Shown here one piece after another: positions 18,885 to 26,749 of a stretch of DNA of 64,000 nt. Every line of letters begins with the position of its first letter. Positions within the stretch are counted from its first letter, which is position 1. The stretch covers positions 124,001 through 188,000 of the forward strand of contig NZ_JACLHY010000002.1 of the NCBI RefSeq assembly GCF_014397245.1. The letters are read 5' to 3'. A program made the translations under genes and the position numbers. A model generated the notes under the pieces. The model made no database searches, was not told the DNA's origin, and saw only the letters and a list, made by a program, of their open reading frames with translations. The DNA comes from Arenibacter arenosicollis (GTDB lineage: Bacteria; Bacteroidota; Bacteroidia; Flavobacteriales; Flavobacteriaceae).

Positions 18885-19043
18885 ATACCAATTATTGTGA
18901 ATTTAGAGGTGATGATGGCAAAACGAAAAATTTCATTGAATGAACTTCCTGAAAGAATAAATTTTACATAATCCAACCTTTCTATTTTAAGATCATGATA
19001 GGCGAAAGCAATTCGTTTTAGCACCTTGAACGCAATTTGCAAA
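18885..19043 (+). pseudogene. Decayed HTH (Cro/CI-type) regulator, partner of DUF2975
   Basis: Translation in frame from 18885 gives a recognisable Cro/CI-type HTH: PIIVNLEVMMAKRKISLNEL, then SNLSIL, then AKAIRFSTLNAICK. The expected initiator ATG is ATA at 18885-18887. In-frame stops occur at 18969 (TAA), 18996 (TGA) and 18999 (TAG). The usual C-terminal segment after AICK is gone, and the 3' end of the convergent gene begins there. It starts 3 bases after the DUF2975 stop, the normal place for the partner gene. Lost start, three nonsense codons and a truncated end show an inactive gene. Confidence 0.85.
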
Positions 19044-19044
19044 C

Positions 19045-20232
19045 CTACTTTAACGTATCTAGATCAAACGAATACACGTTACCCAAATCATCCGAGAAAA
19101 ATATAAGTTTAGGTCCATTGGGCAAAAAACTGGCCTTACTCGAAGTGGCATCCCCGTTTTTTCCATTTATTTTGGTCTTCAATTGGACGAGCTCCTTAAA
19201 CTCCCAGCCATCTTTCTGCTTTACTATTTCATTGACAGAAATATAATATCGATTATTCACTTTGTTTTTTACAGAATGTATTTCAAATATCTTTCCTGAT
19301 TCAACATGATTAATAATAGGACGGCTAGGACTAAGTCCAGACTTGAGGTTTTCATATGGAACGTTGGTCCATTTGCCTCTCAAGTCCCTCACTCGCATTA
19401 CAAATTGAGGTTGATTGATTTTGTCCACACTGTTCTTGGTGACCAAAGCCATTTCCCCATTTTCAAACACAGTAGCATTCAGATGATCGTCTGCATTATT
19501 ATCCCCCTGCTGAACAATTATGGGCTCTGACCAATCGTTCAGAGCACCCCCATCATAATGGATTCGCTCATTGATGGATTGAGTATCTTGGTTGGACCAG
19601 ATAACCGATACCTGATCTTTAAGTCGGACTATTAAAGAGATGTCATCTTTATTGATATCATCCGCCAGTGTAAATGGATTAGACCAATCCCTGCCATTGG
19701 AAGAATGCCAAACCATGATTTTTTCATTCATGTCGGCACAAACCCAATATTCATTTTTTGAATCTTGTGTAATAGTAGCAGTTTCAATAGAGAGGCAGTC
19801 CTGAGGAATGGGAAGATAACTCTTCCTTTGATGTTCGTATTGCTTGCTGTGATGGGAATAAGTTATTTGAACAACGTTCAAAGCACATTCACCAACCAAG
19901 ACAATATGCGCCTCATCACCTTTGCTCCAGACGTCGGCTCTACTCGGTAAGCTATGCCACGCTCTATTAACTACATCCTGACTTGTCCAACCAGAACCCT
20001 CCTTTTTCAATAGTTTAGGACCGTCTTCATCACCTACTACCAGCCATTGACCATGATCGTTTGTCCATGATTTTGATTGGGGTTTATCCGCAGTAGCATC
20101 TCCGTAATTAACTTTAAAGATGGGATCTAAATAAAGCTCAGGAGTATTGGTTTTTTGGGAAAGTGTACCATATCCGTATATCAATAGACAAAAAAGTGGT
20201 AGAAGTAGAAGTAAAATCTTATTAAGTTTCAT
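19045..20232 (-). CDS. Secreted beta-propeller-like (BNR/sialidase-fold) protein
   Basis: A 395-residue protein; the ATG at 20232 starts directly at the hydrophobic signal (LNKILLLLLPLFCLLIYGYG), and the longer frame begins with a TTG three codons upstream. It is probably exported or anchored by this helix. Repeated blades with phrases such as HSSNGRDWSNPF, IHYDGGALNDWSEP and a final IFFSDDLGNVYSF resemble BNR/sialidase-type propellers. Such proteins bind or cleave sugars, but no catalytic set can be assigned. It lies downstream of the sulfatase on the same strand, 229 bases away, so a shared role in sulfated glycan use is plausible. Specific function unknown. Confidence 0.7.
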   Translation of the reverse strand: MKLNKILLLLLPLFCLLIYGYGTLSQKTNTPELYLDPIFKVNYGDATADKPQSKSWTNDHGQWLVVGDEDGPKLLKKEGSGWTSQDVVNRAWHSLPSRADVWSKGDEAHIVLVGECALNVVQITYSHHSKQYEHQRKSYLPIPQDCLSIETATITQDSKNEYWVCADMNEKIMVWHSSNGRDWSNPFTLADDINKDDISLIVRLKDQVSVIWSNQDTQSINERIHYDGGALNDWSEPIIVQQGDNNADDHLNATVFENGEMALVTKNSVDKINQPQFVMRVRDLRGKWTNVPYENLKSGLSPSRPIINHVESGKIFEIHSVKNKVNNRYYISVNEIVKQKDGWEFKELVQLKTKINGKNGDATSSKASFLPNGPKLIFFSDDLGNVYSFDLDTLK

Positions 20233-20461
20233 TGCGTTCAAAATTTGGAAACTAATTTAATCTTTTAAATTTGGGAATTATTCTATAGAAAGATTATCAA
20301 CTATTAAACAATTTGTAACCAATACTCGAATAAATGCATTGAATAATTTGGATTGACATCCTGTCCATATGAAGCTATGACATAATTCTTACCACACGAA
20401 TCGATAAATTCGAGTGCCAAATATAATGAAAAGCAATAGTCCCTTTCTAAGACATAAAACA

Positions 20462-22258
20462 TCAATCAATTCTCTTAAACATCAATAGTCGCACATCCAT
20501 AACTTCTTCTCCAGGAATTTTTAGTGCTTTTAGTGTTAAATTGCCCCTCCCCTTTTTAAGTTTCATCTTACCTAAATCCATAGGAATAAAATCCTTGGTA
20601 TAGGATTCGATTCTGGGATCTCGATCCCTGCTTTCCCCAACAAGAGGCGGATCATGTGCCTTGCTAATCGTTCCTTTCAGGGTACTTTCACCAATTCGCA
20701 ATTCAAATTCGGACCCTAAATCCCGTTCTTTGGCCGTATAATAAAGTACCACTTCAAATTCCCCGTGGGCCAACACCTCCACATCCCAGCTTATCCTATC
20801 CTCCGTACTTTTCCAATTAGTAAAAAAGGTACAGTTCGGATGCCGATTACTTCGTTCTATATTGCCATGAGCTACTCCATCCCGAGCTGGAATCTGGGTA
20901 TACACATAATCCGGATGTCCCAAAGTGAAGGGGCGATCCTCCGTATCTTTGGATTTCGGCAGCACCTCTTGAAGCCAATCTCTTTTTAAACTTATTAAAG
21001 AATCAGTCAACTGGGGTAATTTCTTGGAAAGATCTACAGTTTGCTCACTATCTAGGAGCATATCATATAAGCGGTCTTCGTTATCCAATCTATATTTATC
21101 CATTCGGATGCTTGTACCACTATTCCAATGGTTGTAGACCACTCTTGGTATCCATTCGGGATTATCTTCCATTAGAAGTGCCTTTAAGCTTTTTCCATCC
21201 AATGGCTTAAGGGTTTTTACTTGGATTTGTGCCAATTCGGATAAAGTGGGCAATAAATCTATGGAACTTGCTATTTGCGTAATCCGTTTTCCTTGAGGCA
21301 AGTTGTTTTTCCATTGCATAACAAGCGGTGATCGCACCCCACCTTCATCGGTAGATCCTTTCTTACCCCGCAATCCACCGTTCCAGCGCCATCCGTTAGG
21401 ACCATTGTCCGATAGATATACTACGATAGTATTTTCTTCCAGTTTCAAATCTTTAAGCTTGTTGAATACCCGACCCACATTGTAGTCTATATTTTCTACC
21501 ATGGCCAGGGCAGCCCTCGTAAAGTTTTCGTTTTCCTCCTCTTCTCCATGATATTTCATGGCAAGCTCTTTGTCCTTAAAACGACCCCAGAATTCATCCG
21601 GAACCTGCATAGGACTATGTGGCGTGTTATAAGGCAGGTACAGGAAGAAAGGTTTGTCTTTATTCTTATCTATAAAATCTATCCCCTTGTTGGTAAGATC
21701 ATCTATTATGAATCCCTCTCCCTTTACTATTTCCCCATTATGCTCCAACATTGGACTAAAATAATTACCCCAATGACCGGAGCAGAATCCATAATAATCA
21801 TCAAAACCCCTTGCATTGGGATGATAGGGTGGTTGCATGCCGTTATGCCATTTTCCATAAGCCGCAGTGGTATACCCGGCTTCCTTGAACACCTGTGCAA
21901 TTGTCGTTTCATCCAAGTTTAAACGTTCCCCGCCGGCAGAAGTGGAATATACCCCCAGTCTTGGAAAATAGCGGCCGGTCAACAGTTCGGCCCTAGTAGG
22001 GGAACAAACAGGACTTACATAAAAATGATCGAACATAACTCCGTTTTTGGCAATAGCATCGATGTTCGGGGTTTGCAGATTAGTGTTTCCAGTTATACCC
22101 AGATCTCCCCATCCTTGATCGTCCGCCAATATGAGAACGATGTTGGGTTTGTTGGTGCGATGGGAATTGGAAATTAAATCGGGCTTTACCTTGTCCTTGC
22201 AAGAAACAAATGTCACCAATATGGCCAGCACCATATACTTGAATTGGAAATACCTCAT
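20462..22258 (-). CDS. S1-type sulfatase, lipoprotein
   Basis: A 598-residue lipoprotein (VTFVSC, Cys20). The sulfatase domain begins with the metal-binding LADDQGWGDLG (residues 44-54) and has the formylglycine signature C85-S-P-T-R, so Cys85 would be oxidised to formylglycine. Further family features are GKWHNG, a TPHSPM segment, and the SDNGPNG metal/sulfate segment near residue 290. After the catalytic domain (about residue 460) comes an extra beta-rich region of about 130 residues that may bind carbohydrate. It would remove sulfate esters from extracellular polysaccharide such as algal glycans. Substrate position is unknown. Confidence 0.92.
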   Translation of the reverse strand: MRYFQFKYMVLAILVTFVSCKDKVKPDLISNSHRTNKPNIVLILADDQGWGDLGITGNTNLQTPNIDAIAKNGVMFDHFYVSPVCSPTRAELLTGRYFPRLGVYSTSAGGERLNLDETTIAQVFKEAGYTTAAYGKWHNGMQPPYHPNARGFDDYYGFCSGHWGNYFSPMLEHNGEIVKGEGFIIDDLTNKGIDFIDKNKDKPFFLYLPYNTPHSPMQVPDEFWGRFKDKELAMKYHGEEEENENFTRAALAMVENIDYNVGRVFNKLKDLKLEENTIVVYLSDNGPNGWRWNGGLRGKKGSTDEGGVRSPLVMQWKNNLPQGKRITQIASSIDLLPTLSELAQIQVKTLKPLDGKSLKALLMEDNPEWIPRVVYNHWNSGTSIRMDKYRLDNEDRLYDMLLDSEQTVDLSKKLPQLTDSLISLKRDWLQEVLPKSKDTEDRPFTLGHPDYVYTQIPARDGVAHGNIERSNRHPNCTFFTNWKSTEDRISWDVEVLAHGEFEVVLYYTAKERDLGSEFELRIGESTLKGTISKAHDPPLVGESRDRDPRIESYTKDFIPMDLGKMKLKKGRGNLTLKALKIPGEEVMDVRLLMFKRID

Positions 22259-22506
22259 TTGGTAGTTATTTTGGAAGTATAAGGTATGAAATCCAGATAA
22301 TTTCTCAACAAATTATTCATCGAACTGGTTTGAAGCCACTTTTTCTTTGTTTTCACCTAAGGAGAAAAGGACTATAAAGGGTTTGTGAGTCGTACCATCA
22401 GGTAAATTAAGGAAACGTTAAGTGGAAGAATTCTTTTCTGAAACGCACATTATTAACCAAAAATAGCTGAATTTAGAGTTGTCCTAAAAAAGGGGAAGTC
22501 TACAAG

Positions 22507-24663
22507 ATGACAGATTTTTTTAAACACTTCATGCACGAATTTGAATTACCATTGGGAAATCCAGTGCTGATATTTTCATTAATCTTATTTATCATTCTGT
22601 TATCTCCCATTCTATTGAGAAAACTAAATATTCCCGGAATAATTGGCTTAATAATTTCGGGCGTTGTAGTGGGTCCTTTTGGACTCAATGTTCTCGAAAA
22701 AAATTCTGCAATCGACCTTTTTTCCACTATTGGACTGTTGTATATCATGTTCATAGCTGGACTCGAACTGGACATGAACCAGTTTAAATCGAATCGAAAT
22801 AAAAGTCTCTTATTTGGTTTTTTTACATTCATTTTCCCATTAGCAATCGGTTTCCCAGTTTGTTTTTTCTTTCTCGAATATGATTTTAATGCCAGTTTTC
22901 TTACTGCCAGTATGTTTGCAACACATACCCTAGTGGCATATCCCATAGTAAGCAAATTAGGAGTTTCGAAAAATCAGGCTGTCGCCATTACTGTTGGCGG
23001 AACCATATTAACGGACACAGCCGTACTAATAATCCTAGCCGTAATTATGGGCAATAGTCAGGGTAATTTGAATATGGCATTTTGGATACAATTGGGCGTT
23101 TCATTAACTATTTTTTCAGCTATTATGTTCCTTTTAATTCCAAGAATTGCGAATTGGTTTTTTCGTAAACTGGAAAGTGAAAAACACTCACATTATATCT
23201 TTGTCCTTTCAATTGTATTTTTTGCGGCGTTCTTGGCCGAATTAGCGGGAGTTGAGCCAATCATTGGAGCATTTGTGGCAGGATTGGCCTTAAACAAGCT
23301 TATCCCCCATTCTTCGGCATTGATGAATAGAATACAATTTATAGGCAATTCCCTATTCATTCCCTTTTTTTTGATAAGCGTAGGAATGCTGGTTGATGTT
23401 AGTGTTATTCTAAATGGTCAAATGGCTCTTATTGTTGCTGCAACGCTTTCAATTGTGGCATTATTTGGAAAGTGGTTTGCTGCATTGATTACTCAGTTAG
23501 CTTTTAAATATTCAAAAACACAACGCCAGCTTATTTTCGGTTTGAGCAGTTCCCATGCCGCTGCAACACTTGCCGTAATTTTAGTGGGCTATAAGGCGCA
23601 AATTCTGGACGAAAATATTTTGAATGGCACAATTATACTTATTTTAATCACCTGTGTTGTTGCCTCCTTTGCTACAGAAAAAGCCGCTAAAAAACTTGTC
23701 ATTGAATCAGAAGATGACACCACGGGCTTAATGAAAGTTAACGGCTTACATAACGAACACATATTATTGCCAATTGCCAATATCGAGAACATGGAAAAAC
23801 TTCTCGAATTTTCAATCTTTATAAAAGGAACGAAATCAGCCAATCCCTTATCTGTTCTCTCGGTGGTTTCCAATAATGATGAAGCGGAAACAAATATTTT
23901 AAAAGCTAGGAACAAGCTGGAAGAATTTGTAGAACAAGCATCTGCAACGGAAACCAAAGTAAGTATCATTACCACCATTGACCACAATGCAGCCAGCGGA
24001 ATATCTCGTATTGCAAGAGAAATAATGGCGGACATCATTGTTTTGGGCTGGCCAAAACGTACTGGATTTATTGACAAACTGATTGGAGAAAAAGTGGACA
24101 GTATTATAAGCAACACCAACAAAACTACTTTTATCTGTCATTTTGAAAAACCCTTGGTGCTTCATAAAAGAATTGTAATTGCAGCCCCTCCTTTAACAGA
24201 ACACGAAAACGGCTTCGAACTTTGGTTTTCTAAAATTGCCAAATTGGCTCAGGAATTAAGCGTGCCAATTCAGTTATACTGCAATGAATTAACACTGAAA
24301 TCAGTTAGAAAATTGGTTAAAGAATCTAAATTATCCGCTACAATTACCGCCAATCATTTCAGTGATTGGGAAGATTTCCTGATTCTCTCAAGAAACATAC
24401 GTGAAGATGACTTGTTTGTTTTGGTATCTGCCCGTAAAGGCGCTGCATCGTATATGGTTATGCTCGATAATCTCCCGTCCAAAGTGGAAAAACATTTTCC
24501 AAATAATAGCCGACTTATAATATATCCGCAGCAGTTCGTTCAGAATTTTGGAAGCAAGCGATATGATCAAATTAACCCTGCACCACTAAACAAAGGAATT
24601 AAAACCATACAGAACATCAGTAAGGGCATTGGAAAAATTTTTAAAAAGGATAATAAGGAATAA
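22507..24663 (+). CDS. CPA2-family cation:proton antiporter with universal-stress-like tail
   Basis: A 718-residue inner-membrane transporter. Residues 1-400 hold about 12 hydrophobic helices with KefB/NhaS3-type features, for example PGIIGLIISGVVVGPFG, FIAGLELD and a GTILTDTAV helix that includes the Asp expected for ion exchange. Residues from about 410 form a soluble region resembling two universal stress protein domains, which may gate transport in response to nucleotide. It exchanges Na+ or K+ for protons, and ion preference cannot be told. It stands alone; a 31-codon frame starts 4 bases after its stop. Confidence 0.9.
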   Translation: MTDFFKHFMHEFELPLGNPVLIFSLILFIILLSPILLRKLNIPGIIGLIISGVVVGPFGLNVLEKNSAIDLFSTIGLLYIMFIAGLELDMNQFKSNRNKSLLFGFFTFIFPLAIGFPVCFFFLEYDFNASFLTASMFATHTLVAYPIVSKLGVSKNQAVAITVGGTILTDTAVLIILAVIMGNSQGNLNMAFWIQLGVSLTIFSAIMFLLIPRIANWFFRKLESEKHSHYIFVLSIVFFAAFLAELAGVEPIIGAFVAGLALNKLIPHSSALMNRIQFIGNSLFIPFFLISVGMLVDVSVILNGQMALIVAATLSIVALFGKWFAALITQLAFKYSKTQRQLIFGLSSSHAAATLAVILVGYKAQILDENILNGTIILILITCVVASFATEKAAKKLVIESEDDTTGLMKVNGLHNEHILLPIANIENMEKLLEFSIFIKGTKSANPLSVLSVVSNNDEAETNILKARNKLEEFVEQASATETKVSIITTIDHNAASGISRIAREIMADIIVLGWPKRTGFIDKLIGEKVDSIISNTNKTTFICHFEKPLVLHKRIVIAAPPLTEHENGFELWFSKIAKLAQELSVPIQLYCNELTLKSVRKLVKESKLSATITANHFSDWEDFLILSRNIREDDLFVLVSARKGAASYMVMLDNLPSKVEKHFPNNSRLIIYPQQFVQNFGSKRYDQINPAPLNKGIKTIQNISKGIGKIFKKDNKE

Positions 24664-24667
24664 TCTG

Positions 24668-24763
24668 ATGGAAGAATACTATTCGGAGAGGACTTATTCC
24701 CCGGTATCCGGTTTAAGTGATTTGGAGAGCTTAAAAGCCTACAAGAATTATAATGATTCTTGA
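24668..24763 (+). CDS. Possible 31-residue small ORF
   Basis: A short frame beginning 4 bases after the antiporter stop and reading MEEYYSERTYSPVSGL to about the middle. The spacing would suit translational coupling. No homology is recognised and chance is quite possible. Confidence 0.2.
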   Translation: MEEYYSERTYSPVSGLSDLESLKAYKNYNDS

Positions 24764-24799
24764 TACTGTAACCTTGTCCTAGTCCATATTAAAATAGTT

Positions 24800-24833
24800 T
24801 TGGCTGCGCCCTTCCCTACTAAGCTCCGCTTTA
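24800..24833 (+). repeat. Dispersed copy of the 218-bp repeat's leading motif
   Basis: Thirty-three bases beginning TTGGCTGCGCCCTTCC match the first part of the tandem repeat unit at 28883 with a single mismatch (T for A at 24820). This shows that the unit's leading segment occurs as an independent interspersed element. Confidence 0.75.
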
Positions 24834-24951
24834 ATGAAATGGAACTTCATATCGAATCATGAATTAATAATTTTTGACCAAGTCAATGCATTTATAAAAA
24901 ATAGATTTCAAATTTTAAAAATATCAAACAATATCAACGGTTATATATAGC

Positions 24952-25728
24952 TTAAATAACACCATCCATTATGCACTTGGCAATTAACTCTGGGGTATTC
25001 TTACAGCCCGATTTTCTAAGGATATTTTTTTTGTGCGTATTTATTGTATGTGGGGATACAAACAATTGTTTTGCTATCTCAATGAATTTTTTTCCCTTGG
25101 CCAATTCTTTTATGATTTGTATCTCACGCTTGGAATAAATAGATCTCGAAGCAATATCATTAGGATTAAATATATTTTTGGGACTAATGTTATAATAAGA
25201 AGGTCTATTGGTACCTATGAAGGACACCTTTTGGTGAAACGGAATATTTAAATAGGTGATATCCGTATGAATACCTAAGACTTGTTGTATTTTGCCATCT
25301 CCTGATGCGCTTAAAGCCTTCACTTGATGTAAGATAGTCCTATATGCGCCATCGGCATGCAGCATTCTAAACATATATACAATTTTATAAAGTAAAATAT
25401 CGTCTTTTGAAATCCTGTTCAGGGAAAAATCGAAGGCCAGGGCTTCCTTCTCATGCATTTTCTCAAGATCTTCGGGATGCATTAAAGAAAATACCTTTTC
25501 CATCGTAAATTCTTCTGGGCCAATACCCAAAACTTCCCTTGTTCCTTCATTGACAAATTCCATTTTCAAATCTTCAAAGTTTAGAATGTAGTAATAGAAA
25601 GGTCCGACTGAAAAGAGAAATGAGATTTGATCCAAAATCTCCGAGAAGAGTACTTTTTTGTTAGGGCTCAGGATTTTATTTCGAGATTCCCAAACGCTCA
25701 ATACCTGGGCAATATCGTTTTCCTTCAT
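24952..25728 (-). CDS. PAS-domain LuxR-type transcriptional regulator
   Basis: A 258-residue cytoplasmic regulator. Residues about 40-165 look like a PAS fold (GPFYYYILNFEDLKMEFVN, MHPEDLEKMHEKE, GIHTDIT). Residues about 195-258 form a LuxR-type HTH with SKREIQIIKELAKGKKFIEIA and SPHTINTHKKNI. It has no receiver domain, so the input should be a ligand or partner bound by the PAS module rather than phosphorylation. Flanking genes do not reveal its target; the divergent outer-membrane protein gene 140 bases away is the obvious candidate. Confidence 0.85.
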   Translation of the reverse strand: MKENDIAQVLSVWESRNKILSPNKKVLFSEILDQISFLFSVGPFYYYILNFEDLKMEFVNEGTREVLGIGPEEFTMEKVFSLMHPEDLEKMHEKEALAFDFSLNRISKDDILLYKIVYMFRMLHADGAYRTILHQVKALSASGDGKIQQVLGIHTDITYLNIPFHQKVSFIGTNRPSYYNISPKNIFNPNDIASRSIYSKREIQIIKELAKGKKFIEIAKQLFVSPHTINTHKKNILRKSGCKNTPELIAKCIMDGVI

Positions 25729-25868
25729 AGGGGGAAGTTTATCAGTAATTGTTCAATTAAAGATATGTTAAAATACCCAATCTTGGGTATTTCGTATCGT
25801 GGAGTTATAGTATAAATTCGATATAACACATTTGATTAGTTCATTAAAATAATTTAAAGGCCCTCGAA

Positions 25869-26462
25869 ATGAAATCTAAATTTAAAAGTTGTTTGATTAT
25901 TGCCTCCTTCTTAGTATCTCTTAGCACATCAGCTCAAGAAAAGCCAATTAGGATTGGAGTTAAAATTGGTTATCCGAATGCTTTGGGTGGTAACATTGAA
26001 TATGTCACACCTTTATTAGGCAAAAAATTGGCACCATCTATAGAGTATTCAACATTGTCTCCGGAGAAGCTTTTAGAGATTGAAAAATTTGATTATTCCT
26101 ATTTACAGTTTGGATTTAATTATTATTTCTTTAAACCTGGGAAGGGCTTATATTCCAATTTGAGCTATGGAATTCTTAAAACTGAAATAATAGATTCCGG
26201 GTATTCGTCAGATACTGATTATAATAAAACTGGAACTGGTTATGTGAAGTTATTGAATAAATCAGTCAATTTTAAGCTCGGGGCTAAACTGGGGTCAGGC
26301 TTCTATTTTCGTCCCGAGATTGGATATGCTTTTACCCCTGTACCCGAATTTTTGGATACGACTGTAATATTTTCTGACGGCACCTCAGAAGTACAACAAG
26401 AAAGTATCAGCCCATTAAATTCAGGCTTGATGTTCAATTTTGGTTTTGGGGCTGCTTTTTAA
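25869..26462 (+). CDS. Outer-membrane beta-barrel protein, unknown function
   Basis: A 197-residue exported protein with a signal peptide ending STSAQ. Alternating hydrophobic strands with many Gly/Tyr/Phe (for example YLQFGFNYYFF and KLGAKLGSGFYFRPEIGYAF) and a terminal phenylalanine are typical of eight-strand outer-membrane barrels. No specific family was recognised. It is divergent from the PAS-LuxR regulator and may be its target. Confidence 0.7.
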   Translation: MKSKFKSCLIIASFLVSLSTSAQEKPIRIGVKIGYPNALGGNIEYVTPLLGKKLAPSIEYSTLSPEKLLEIEKFDYSYLQFGFNYYFFKPGKGLYSNLSYGILKTEIIDSGYSSDTDYNKTGTGYVKLLNKSVNFKLGAKLGSGFYFRPEIGYAFTPVPEFLDTTVIFSDGTSEVQQESISPLNSGLMFNFGFGAAF

Positions 26463-26472
26463 GTTTAATAAA

Positions 26473-26721
26473 ATGAAAAATTTTGAAACAAGGTTCTTTA
26501 GCATGTATCTCCCCGTAAGTTTCTGCAAATTATGTGGGACTTCAATTGGTACAGGCTTTAGGATGGAGCCATTGGTTATTGGTTCTGGAACGATCATATA
26601 AAATCTCTTTTCCGATAATGCGATGTCGGCCTACATTTATGGCGGATTAAAGATCACAGCCTACAAAAAGAGAAGATTAAAATTGGATAAGGATATTGTG
26701 GATCCGGATATGATTAATTAA
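26473..26721 (+). pseudogene. Small reading frame interrupted by one stop codon
   Basis: An 82-codon frame starting at an ATG 8 bases after the outer-membrane barrel stop is broken only by a TAA at 26599. The part after the stop reads NLFSDNAMSAYIYGGLKITA and ends in KKRRLKLDKDIVDPDMIN, a protein-like charged sequence. One internal stop with coding-like sequence on both sides suggests a recently inactivated small gene. I recognise no family. Confidence 0.45.
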
Positions 26722-26749
26722 ATAATCTGACAGTAGTAAATTCTATATT

